Positions 1 to 5,015 of a stretch of DNA of 5,015 nucleotides are shown here, one piece after another; positions within the stretch are counted from its first letter, which is position 1, and each line of letters begins with the position of its first letter. Source of the stretch: Clostridia bacterium. GTDB taxonomy: Bacteria; Bacillota; Clostridia; Oscillospirales; Acutalibacteraceae. The stretch lies in contig JAFWCS010000313.1 in the NCBI GenBank assembly GCA_017534365.1, positions 1 through 5,015 on the forward strand, given 5' to 3'. A program made the position numbers and the translations under genes. The notes beneath the pieces are model-generated. The model was not told the origin of the DNA. It saw nothing but the letters and a program-made list of their open reading frames with translations, and ran no database searches.

Positions 1-122
1 GCAAAGCTCCCGCAGGTGGAGAAATAAGTCCGCGCCGCTCTTTCTGAATCATGAAAATACCGCCCGGTTGTCTGCGATGCAGCAGGCAGCCGGGCGGCTC
101 TCTTTATAAATACATTATTATT
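1..122. other. Left-edge region without an assignable gene
   Basis: No gene can be assigned here. Plus frame 1 is open from the edge and stops with TAA at 25-27, leaving eight codons (AKLPQVEK). Plus frame 3 is open to TGA at 45-47. On the minus strand an ATG at 50-52 opens a frame that runs off the left edge (MIQKERRGLISPPAGAL), but it has no good Shine-Dalgarno sequence and starts just beyond a hairpin. Any of these could be the end or start of a neighbouring gene; none can be supported on so few codons. The part at 98-122 is AT-rich spacer after the isocitrate dehydrogenase stop codon. Confidence 0.4.
60..97. terminator. GC-rich hairpin, probable terminator downstream of the acn-icd operon
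   Basis: Arms CCGCCCGG (60-67) and CCGGGCGG (90-97) pair perfectly over 8 bp. The pairing continues inward over 68-75 with 82-89, leaving a 6-nt loop. On the minus strand, which is the operon direction, the hairpin begins 25 nt after the stop codon and is followed by TATTTTC, a short T-rich tract. Read as plus-strand RNA, the two inner non-Watson-Crick positions become G-U pairs, so the full stem is more stable in that direction, followed by CTCTCTTTAT. It may therefore also serve a convergent plus-strand gene ending at the left edge. Neither T-tract is strong. Confidence 0.55.
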
Positions 123-1289
123 TTATTTCAGCGCAGTCAGCGTCTCCATGACGTAGTTGCCGAAGTCCTCGCAGGTGCAGCCGTCCGGGCGGCCGGTGAT
201 GCGCAGCTTCTTCTCCTCATACATGCAGATATCCAGCGCGCGCTCGAGGCGGTCTGCCTCGGTCTGGCGGCCGATGTGGCTGAGCAGCATGACTGCCGCG
301 CGCAGCATCGAGCAGGGATCGGCATAGGCGCCGCGGCCCTCGCGGATCATGCGCGGGGCGGAGCCGTGGATCGCTTCGAACATGGCGTATTTCTTGCCGA
401 TGTTGGCGCTGCCGGCCGTGCCGACGCCGCCCTGGAACTCCGCGGCCTCATCGGTGATGATGTCGCCGTAGAGATTCGGCAGCACGAAAACCTTGAAATC
501 ACGGCGGCGCTTCTCGTCGATCAGCTTCGCGGTCGTGATGTCGATATACCACTCGTCGGTCGTGATCTCGGGATACTCCTTGCCGATCTCCTTGCAGAGA
601 TTGAGAAACTTGCCGTCCGTGGTCTTGATGACGTTTGCCTTCTGGATGATCGAGACGCGGTCCTTGTGGTTGCGGCGGGCGTAGTCATAGGCCAGGCGCG
701 CGATGCGCTGGGTGCCCTCGGTGGTGGTGACGACGAAATCCATCGCCAGATCGTCCGTCACGTGCATGCCCTTGGAGCCGACAGCATAGGCGCCTTCGGT
801 GTTCTCGCGGAAGAAGGTCCAGTCCACGCCCTGATCGGGGAGCTTGACCGGGCGGATATTCGCAAAGAGATCCAGCGCCTTGCGCATGGCGACGTTGGCG
901 CTTTCGATATTCGGCCAGGGATCGCCGGCCTGCGGAGTCGTGGTCGGGCCCTTGAGGATGACCGGGCACTGCTTGAGCTCGGCGAGCACGTCGTCCGGGA
1001 TCGCCTTGTTGACGGCCACGCGGTTCTCGATCGTCAGGCCGTCGATGGTTTTGAATTCGATCTTGCCGCTGTCCACGTCCTCCTTGAGCAGGAAGGCGAG
1101 CACGCGCGCGGCTTCGTGCGTGATGATCGGGCCGATGCCGTCGCCGCCGCACACGCCGATGGTCAGCTTGTCAAGCTTGGCGTAATCGATGAAATCGCCC
1201 TGCTGCTTGATCGCCTCGCTGCGGGCATCCTGCTCGCGGATCAGCGCTTCGAATTTGGCAAGCGCCGCCTGCACCTGTTGTTCTGTCAT
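123..1289 (-). CDS. icd: Isocitrate dehydrogenase (isocitrate/isopropylmalate dehydrogenase family)
   Basis: A 388-residue cytoplasmic beta-decarboxylating dehydrogenase. It most likely oxidises isocitrate to 2-oxoglutarate and CO2 with NAD(P)+ and a divalent metal. Visible motifs: GGDGIGP (48-54); the phospho-loop-type S130-x-N132-xxx-R136, which is typical of isocitrate rather than isopropylmalate enzymes; R146; RENTEG (161-166) with Y168; K217 in QKAN; metal-binding D250, D276 and D280; the family signature from N272 through GDIITD to SANIG; and HGSAP (308-312) at the cofactor site. The roles follow from comparison with E. coli Icd. A helical, charged extension of about 40 residues precedes the first strand. 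The cofactor determinants after HGSAP are R313-M314, neither the Lys-Tyr of E. coli NADP enzymes nor the Asp-Ile of common NAD enzymes, so the cofactor is undecided. The ATG start has an AGGAGG 8 nt upstream. It is the second gene of an operon with aconitase, which makes a non-isocitrate substrate unlikely. Confidence 0.92.
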   Translation of the reverse strand: MTEQQVQAALAKFEALIREQDARSEAIKQQGDFIDYAKLDKLTIGVCGGDGIGPIITHEAARVLAFLLKEDVDSGKIEFKTIDGLTIENRVAVNKAIPDDVLAELKQCPVILKGPTTTPQAGDPWPNIESANVAMRKALDLFANIRPVKLPDQGVDWTFFRENTEGAYAVGSKGMHVTDDLAMDFVVTTTEGTQRIARLAYDYARRNHKDRVSIIQKANVIKTTDGKFLNLCKEIGKEYPEITTDEWYIDITTAKLIDEKRRRDFKVFVLPNLYGDIITDEAAEFQGGVGTAGSANIGKKYAMFEAIHGSAPRMIREGRGAYADPCSMLRAAVMLLSHIGRQTEADRLERALDICMYEEKKLRITGRPDGCTCEDFGNYVMETLTALK

Positions 1290-1297
1290 AGTTCTGT

Positions 1298-1303
1298 CCT
1301 CCT
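1298..1303 (-). promoter_or_regulatory. Shine-Dalgarno of icd, overlapping the aconitase stop codon
   Basis: AGGAGG on the minus strand lies 8 nt before the icd ATG. Its 5' end touches the TGA stop of the aconitase gene (1303-1305), giving TGAGGAGGA. The overlap fixes the icd start and implies one transcript, with ribosomes finishing aconitase well placed to reinitiate on icd (translational coupling, inferred). Confidence 0.85.
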
Positions 1304-3237
1304 CAGTTGGCTTGTTCCTTGGTGTAATTCAGCAGACCGCCGGCGAGGATCATCGCCGTCTGACGGTCGGAATAATCGTAGCTGAGCGCGTAGCTTTCGC
1401 CCTTGGTCACGTTGCGCAGGGTGACAGGCGCGCCGGCCGCGATCTTTTCGCGGATGCCGTCGAGCGCCAAAACGTCGTCGGTGTCGATCCGGTCATAATC
1501 TGCGGGGTCCGCAAAGGTGAAGGGCATGATGCCGGCGTTGATCAGATTCGCGCAGTGGATGCGCGCGAAGGACTTGGCGACGACCGCCTTGATGCCTAGA
1601 TAGAGCGGCACCAGCGCGGCATGCTCGCGGGAGGAACCCTGACCGTAGTTCGCGCCGCCGATGATGATGCCCTTGCCCGCCGCCTTGCAGCGCTCGGCAA
1701 AGTGCTCGTCGCACTGGCGGAAGCAGAAGTTGGAGAGATAGGGAATGTTGGAGCGATAGGGCAGGATCTTCGCGCCGGCCGGCATGATGTGGTCGGTCGT
1801 GATGTTGTCGCCGACCTTGAGGATCGCCGGGGCCTCGATATCCGCGGGCAGCGCCTCGGAGGTCGGGAAGGGCTTGATGTTCGGGCCGTATTTGATTTCC
1901 ACGGCGTCCGCTTCCTGCGCGGGCGCGGGCGGCTCGATCATATTATCGTTGATGATGAAGCGCTCCGGCAGCGTAATGGCGGGCATTTCGCCGAGCGTGC
2001 GCGGATCGGTCAGTCTGCCGGTGAGGGCGGAAGCCGCCGCCACCTCGGGGCTGACAAGATAGATCCCGGCGTCCGCCGTGCCGGACCGGCCTTCAAAGTT
2101 GCGGTTGAAGGTGCGCAGGGAAACGCCCTGCGACTGCGGGGACTGCCCCATGCCGATGCACGGGCCGCAGGCGCATTCGAGCAGCCGCGCGCCGGCGGAA
2201 AGAATATCGGACAGGGCGCCGTTGAGCGAGAGCATATTCAGCACCTGCATCGAGCCGGGGCTGATGGTCAGGCTGACGTTCGGCGCCACCTTTTTGCCCT
2301 TGAGGATCGCGGCGACCTTCAGCAGGTCGAGCAGCGAAGAATTCGTGCAGGAACCGATGCAGACCTGGCTGATCTCGATTTCGCCGATCTCTTCGACCGT
2401 TTTGACGTTATCCGGCATATGGGGCATGGCCGCCATCGGCGCGAGCTTCGCGAGATCGATGTCGATGATCTCGTCATAGACTGCGTCGTCATCCGCCGCC
2501 AGCGGCGTCCAGTCCGCTTCGCGCCCCTGCGCCTTCAGGAACGCCTGCGTGATCTCGTCCGAGGGGAAAACGGAGGTCGTCGCGCCCAGCTCCGCGCCCA
2601 TGTTGGTGATCGTCGCGCGCTCGGGAACGGAAAGGGTTTTCACGCCTTCGCCGCCGTATTCGATGATCTTGCCAACGCCGCCCTTGACGCTCATAATGCG
2701 CAGCACCTCGAGGATGACGTCCTTGGCGCTGACCCAGGGCGAAAGCTTGCCGGAAAGGCGCACGAGCGTCATCTTCGGCATCGTGGTGTAATAGGTGCCG
2801 CCGCCCATGGCGACCGCAACGTCCAGGCCGCCGGCGCCGATGGCGAGCATGCCGATGCCGCCGCCGGTGGGCGTGTGACTGTCGGAGCCGATCAGCGTCT
2901 TGCCGGGCTTGCCGAAGCGCTCAAGATGCAGCTGATGGCAGATGCCGTTGCCGGGCTTTGAGAAGAGCAGACCGCGTTTTTTGGCCACGCTCTGAATGAA
3001 GCGGTGATCATCCGCGTTTTCGAAGCCGGTCTGCAGCGTGTTATGGTCGATATAAGCCACGGAGAGCTCCGTGCGCACGCGCGGCACGCCCATCGCTTCA
3101 AATTCCAGATACGCCATGGTGCCCGTCGCATCCTGCGTGAGCGTCTGATCGATGCGCAGACCGATCTCCGTGCCGGGGATCATCTCGCCGCTGACCAGAT
3201 GGCTTTGAATGAGTTTTTGACCGATCGTCAGACCCAT
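1303..3237 (-). CDS. acn: Aconitate hydratase (single-chain, about 644-residue type)
   Basis: A 644-residue cytoplasmic [4Fe-4S] enzyme that interconverts citrate and isocitrate through cis-aconitate. The cluster ligands are visible: C297 in CIGSCTNSS, and C357 and C360 in CACGPCIG. Other active-site residues, numbered by comparison with pig mitochondrial aconitase, are present: D64-H65 (IDHN), H101 (GICHQ), D119 and H121 (GSDSHTPTGGG), R379 and R384 (FNRNFEGR), and S535 and R537 (GSSREHAA), the catalytic Ser/Arg loop of the swivelling domain. Domains 1-3 span about residues 1-430, then a linker, then domain 4 from about 465 beginning near GDNITTDH (477-484). At 644 residues it is far shorter than E. 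coli AcnA (about 890) and resembles the compact type called Aquifex-type in some family models (from memory). The intact cysteines and the icd gene downstream favour aconitase over isopropylmalate isomerase, which is usually split into two subunits. The start is set by AGGAGG 7 nt upstream. Nothing looks truncated. Confidence 0.95.
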   Translation of the reverse strand: MGLTIGQKLIQSHLVSGEMIPGTEIGLRIDQTLTQDATGTMAYLEFEAMGVPRVRTELSVAYIDHNTLQTGFENADDHRFIQSVAKKRGLLFSKPGNGICHQLHLERFGKPGKTLIGSDSHTPTGGGIGMLAIGAGGLDVAVAMGGGTYYTTMPKMTLVRLSGKLSPWVSAKDVILEVLRIMSVKGGVGKIIEYGGEGVKTLSVPERATITNMGAELGATTSVFPSDEITQAFLKAQGREADWTPLAADDDAVYDEIIDIDLAKLAPMAAMPHMPDNVKTVEEIGEIEISQVCIGSCTNSSLLDLLKVAAILKGKKVAPNVSLTISPGSMQVLNMLSLNGALSDILSAGARLLECACGPCIGMGQSPQSQGVSLRTFNRNFEGRSGTADAGIYLVSPEVAAASALTGRLTDPRTLGEMPAITLPERFIINDNMIEPPAPAQEADAVEIKYGPNIKPFPTSEALPADIEAPAILKVGDNITTDHIMPAGAKILPYRSNIPYLSNFCFRQCDEHFAERCKAAGKGIIIGGANYGQGSSREHAALVPLYLGIKAVVAKSFARIHCANLINAGIMPFTFADPADYDRIDTDDVLALDGIREKIAAGAPVTLRNVTKGESYALSYDYSDRQTAMILAGGLLNYTKEQAN

Positions 3238-3244
3238 ATTGTTA

Positions 3245-3250
3245 CCTCCT
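3245..3250 (-). promoter_or_regulatory. Shine-Dalgarno of aconitase gene
   Basis: A perfect AGGAGG on the minus strand lies 7 nt before the ATG at 3235-3237 (TAACAAT spacer). It fixes the aconitase start. Confidence 0.85.
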
Positions 3251-3284
3251 GTCCGGATTTTCCCATTATAAAAATGATACCATT

Positions 3285-3313
3285 ATTCTATTGCAACCGG
3301 CCGCGTTTGTCAA
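3285..3313 (-). promoter_or_regulatory. Sigma-A/sigma-70-type promoter of the acn-icd operon
   Basis: On the minus strand a consensus -35 TTGACA (3308-3313) is followed by exactly 17 nt and a -10 TAGAAT (3285-3290), one mismatch from TATAAT. The predicted start of transcription is near 3278, an A on the minus strand, giving a leader of about 40 nt before the ATG. A perfect TATAAT at 3265-3270 and an extended -10 TGGTATCAT (3274-3282) lie further downstream but have no good -35 at normal spacing. They could be secondary starts. Confidence 0.8.
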
Positions 3314-3346
3314 GTGCCGACCGGCAATCCGGCGAAAAAAGCGTGC

Positions 3347-3375
3347 TTGTGCTTTCCGTGCCGATGTGTTACAAT
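3347..3375 (+). promoter_or_regulatory. Probable promoter of the aldose 1-epimerase-like gene
   Basis: An extended -10 element TGTTACAAT has its hexamer TACAAT at 3370-3375, one mismatch from TATAAT. A weak -35 TTGTGC (3347-3352) sits 17 nt upstream. The predicted transcription start is near 3382, only about 15 nt before the ATG, so the leader would be very short but still include the ribosome binding site. Confidence 0.65.
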
Positions 3376-3383
3376 AAAGGAAA

Positions 3384-3389
3384 AGGAAG
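3384..3389 (+). promoter_or_regulatory. Shine-Dalgarno of the aldose 1-epimerase-like gene
   Basis: AGGAAG lies 7 nt before the ATG at 3397. It decides the start: the same frame is open further upstream, back to 3004, but that stretch is antisense to aconitase and crosses the intergenic promoters. Confidence 0.7.
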
Positions 3390-3396
3390 TGATCTC

Positions 3397-4239
3397 ATGC
3401 TCCATACAATCGAAAACGAGGCGCTGCGCTGCGAAATCGACGCGCTCGGCGCGCAGCTCCACGCCCTGCACTGCAAAACGAACGGAAAGGACTATCTCTG
3501 GCGCGGCGATCCCGCGATCTGGTACGGGCAGGCGCCGATCCTCTTCCCGATCATCGGTCAGCTGATCGACAACTGCTTCCGCTACCGCGGGGCGCGCTAC
3601 ACGATGCCCAAGCACGGGCTGGCGCGCAAGCTGCCGTTCGCGCTCGATTCAATCAGTGAAACGCAGGCCGTCTTCCGGCTGGACAGCAATGCGGAAACGC
3701 GCAAAAGCTATCCCTTCGATTTTTCGCTTTACGCCGCGTTCTCGCTCGACGGCGCGGCGCTGACCAACCGCCTGACCGTCGTCAACCGCACGGACGGGCC
3801 GCTGTTCTTCTCCCTCGGCGCGCATCCGGCCTTCAACTGCGCGCTCGGCGACCGGCTGGTGTTTGAACAGGCGGAAACCGTCAGCGCCGAAAAGATCGAC
3901 AAGGAGAATCTGCTGCGCCCGGAGCGCTTTCCCGTGCTGGACAACGCGCGGGAGCTGACGCTGACAAAGGATCTGTTCAGCGAAGACGCGCTGATCCTCT
4001 CCGGCCTGCGTTCAAAAAGCGTGGAACTGACCGGCGATTACGCGCTGCGCTTCACCTTCGGCGACTGCCCGTTTCTCGGACTCTGGGCCAAGCCCGGCGC
4101 GCCCTACGTCTGCATCGAACCGTGGTTCGGCATCAACGACGATCACACCCCGCGCGCGGACTTCTCGGAAAAGCGCGGCATCCAGCGGATCGAAAAGGGC
4201 GAAACCTTCTCCTACGCCTGGACAGCGGAGATCCTGTAA
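3397..4239 (+). CDS. Aldose 1-epimerase (galactose mutarotase-like) family protein
   Basis: A 280-residue cytoplasmic protein of the galactose mutarotase-like beta-sandwich superfamily, closest by eye to the LacX/YeaD-type aldose 1-epimerase family proteins of about 290 residues. These are thought to interconvert alpha and beta anomers of a sugar or sugar phosphate; the substrate cannot be read from the sequence. Family landmarks: APILFPIIG (46-54), KHGLAR (72-77), GAHPAFN (141-147), and LGLWAKPG (227-234) leading to CIEPWFG (239-245). By analogy with mutarotases, H73 and H143 are candidate acid/substrate-binding residues and E241 the catalytic base. The position after PIIG is Gln (Q55), where I would expect Arg in many relatives. 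There is no signal peptide or membrane segment. It has its own promoter and ends before a two-way terminator, so it is probably monocistronic and unrelated to the acn-icd operon it diverges from. The extension of this frame upstream of 3397 is rejected because it overlaps promoters and the aconitase gene. Confidence 0.88.
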   Translation: MLHTIENEALRCEIDALGAQLHALHCKTNGKDYLWRGDPAIWYGQAPILFPIIGQLIDNCFRYRGARYTMPKHGLARKLPFALDSISETQAVFRLDSNAETRKSYPFDFSLYAAFSLDGAALTNRLTVVNRTDGPLFFSLGAHPAFNCALGDRLVFEQAETVSAEKIDKENLLRPERFPVLDNARELTLTKDLFSEDALILSGLRSKSVELTGDYALRFTFGDCPFLGLWAKPGAPYVCIEPWFGINDDHTPRADFSEKRGIQRIEKGETFSYAWTAEIL

Positions 4240-4260
4240 CCTCCGGCTTTTATCGCATGT

Positions 4261-4296
4261 AAAAAACGGCCTTCCCGCGTGGGAAAGCCGTTTTTT
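4261..4296. terminator. Bidirectional rho-independent terminator between convergent genes
   Basis: A-run 4261-4266, arm CGGC-C-TTCCC (4267-4276), loop GCGT (4277-4280), arm GGGAA-A-GCCG (4281-4290), T-run 4291-4296. The stem has nine GC-rich or mixed pairs with one C/A mismatch (4271 and 4286), extended by six A-T pairs. On the plus strand it follows the epimerase stop by 21 nt and ends in six T. On the minus strand it follows the DUF3798-like stop by 12 nt and also ends in six T. Confidence 0.9.
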
Positions 4297-4308
4297 GTTT
4301 TGCCGTTT

Positions 4309-5015
4309 TTATTTCAGCGTTTCAAAGCCGGGCGCGTAGCCGACGATCACGTTCTTCAGATTTTCGGAGAACGCCGCGGCTTCAAAGCCGTCGCCGGCCG
4401 CTTCCTTCAGGCGGTCGATCGCGTGGGCGGCGGGGTCCTCCCCCATCTTGCCGGTCAGCAGATCAAACGCCGTGAACACCGCGCCGTCGAGCAGCGTTGC
4501 GGCCAGCGGATAGGTGTAGGCCGCCAGACGTGCCTTTGACGCATTCGCGCCGACCGCTTCCTTGAGCGCGGTCAGGAACGCCGCAGTGTCCTTCACCTTT
4601 TCCGGCGCTTTCAGGTCCGGGAACAGCTCGGCAACGCCGGTGTAAACGCTCGGGAACGCGGGCGACACATAGACAAAGCCGTTCTTCTCCGCGAGGGTGA
4701 GCAGCGCGGTCTGCACGGAGCTGTCGGTGGAGAAGAGGCAGACGTTTTCGTTGGCGATCTTCTGGTTGCGGCGCAGACGCGCGGCCGATTCGGCGATGTA
4801 CTGCTGCGCCTTCGCAATGCCGCCGGAGAAGATCGGATCGGTCGACGGCTCATAATAGAAGGTCAGCCCCTGTTCCTTGCAGGCAGTTTCAAAGGCGACC
4901 CGCGCCCCGCTGGTCAGGGCGTTGTCATTCAGCTGGCGGTCAAACGAAAGCATGACGAAGGTCTCTGCGCCCTGCGCCTTGGCCTGCGTGATGATCGCGG
5001 GCGCCGCCTTGCTCC
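4309..5015 (-). CDS. DUF3798-like putative solute-binding protein (partial, N-terminus beyond window)
   Basis: The C-terminal 234 residues of a larger protein. The frame stays open to the right edge: an internal ATG at 4951-4953 is not the start, because 20 further in-frame codons precede it (from SKAAPA to ETFV) without a stop. I recognise a DUF3798-like pattern from memory. It consists of a QAKAQGAETFV strand followed by a SF-x-R segment (SFDRQ, 23-27), then a helix and EQGLTFYYE, then DP-x-x-x-GG-x-AKAQQYIAE (59-75), then a strand ending in LFSTDSS (93-99), and later PAFPS (118-122). The alternating strand/helix layout fits a periplasmic-binding-protein-like fold. Known family members are Clostridia-type proteins of unknown function, often with a lipoprotein signal. 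That signal would lie outside the window, so export is not shown. What it binds is unknown. A terminator follows the stop directly, so this is the last gene of its unit. The family call rests on pattern memory only. Confidence 0.72.
   Translation of the reverse strand, partial: SKAAPAIITQAKAQGAETFVMLSFDRQLNDNALTSGARVAFETACKEQGLTFYYEPSTDPIFSGGIAKAQQYIAESAARLRRNQKIANENVCLFSTDSSVQTALLTLAEKNGFVYVSPAFPSVYTGVAELFPDLKAPEKVKDTAAFLTALKEAVGANASKARLAAYTYPLAATLLDGAVFTAFDLLTGKMGEDPAAHAIDRLKEAAGDGFEAAAFSENLKNVIVGYAPGFETLK

Noticed and set aside
51..1385. Long plus-strand open frame (444 codons) opposite icd
   Set aside because: It mirrors the icd reading frame on the other strand. The translation is rich in Arg, Ala, Asp and Leu with no recognisable motif, and stop codons are rare because icd is GC-rich. 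It has no suitable ribosome binding site and starts in the terminator hairpin region.
1621..2961. Long plus-strand open frame (446 codons) opposite aconitase
   Set aside because: It is antisense to a fully conserved aconitase, low in complexity (Arg, Ala, Asp, Gly and His rich) and has no family motifs. It is a shadow of codon bias.
3256..3270. Possible CodY box (GATTTTCCCATTATA)
   Set aside because: About six mismatches to the 15-nt consensus, which is too many to support a site.
3238..3278. Riboswitch or attenuator in the acn leader
   Set aside because: The predicted leader is only about 40 nt, with no stable stem followed by a T-run, so there is no room for a known riboswitch class.
3268..3286. 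ATAA...TTAT element resembling a CcpC site near the acn promoter
   Set aside because: CcpC sites as I know them have ATAA and TTAT separated by 7 nt. Here the gap is 11 nt, so the match is probably chance in AT-rich DNA.
3004..3396. N-terminal extension of the epimerase frame back to 3004
   Set aside because: It overlaps the aconitase start antisense and runs through both promoters. The family N-terminus begins at 3397, where a Shine-Dalgarno is correctly placed.
4309..4953. Treating the DUF3798-like gene as a complete 214-residue protein starting at 4953
   Set aside because: The frame is open to the window edge, the 20 residues before that Met fit the family pattern, and no Shine-Dalgarno precedes the ATG.

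Overview
This window looks like chromosomal DNA of a GC-rich, Gram-positive-type bacterium. My best guess is a Clostridia-class Bacillota, for example a gut Oscillospiraceae or Christensenellales relative. The guess rests on strong AGGAGG ribosome binding sites, a sigma-A/sigma-70-type promoter in an AT-rich gap between GC-rich genes, a roughly 644-residue single-chain aconitase, and a DUF3798-like gene. The taxon is inferred; there is no rRNA or other marker here.

Layout. (1) The left edge (1-122) holds no assignable gene. It carries a GC-rich hairpin at 60-97 that probably ends the operon to its right. (2) A two-gene minus-strand operon fills 123-3237: aconitate hydratase (1303-3237) is read first and an isocitrate dehydrogenase-family enzyme (123-1289) second. 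The genes are 13 bp apart, and the second gene's Shine-Dalgarno sequence overlaps the first gene's stop codon. (3) A 159-bp divergent intergenic region (3238-3396) carries a good leftward promoter for the operon and a plausible rightward promoter for the next gene. (4) An aldose 1-epimerase-like protein is encoded on the plus strand (3397-4239). (5) A symmetrical hairpin with an A-run on one side and a T-run on the other (4261-4296) acts as a two-way terminator between convergent genes. (6) The C-terminal part of a DUF3798-like putative solute-binding protein lies on the minus strand (4309-5015) and runs off the right edge.

How the genes work together. Aconitase (citrate to isocitrate) and isocitrate dehydrogenase (isocitrate to 2-oxoglutarate plus CO2) carry out consecutive steps of the oxidative TCA branch. 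In an anaerobe this branch mainly supplies 2-oxoglutarate for glutamate synthesis. Citrate synthase is not in the window. The sugar epimerase and the DUF3798 gene are separate transcription units with no evident link to the operon.

This is mostly an ordinary housekeeping region. I see no mobile element, CRISPR array, tRNA, rRNA or clear new system. The items most worth a second look are the undetermined cofactor specificity and N-terminal extension of the isocitrate dehydrogenase, and the uncharacterised DUF3798-like protein.
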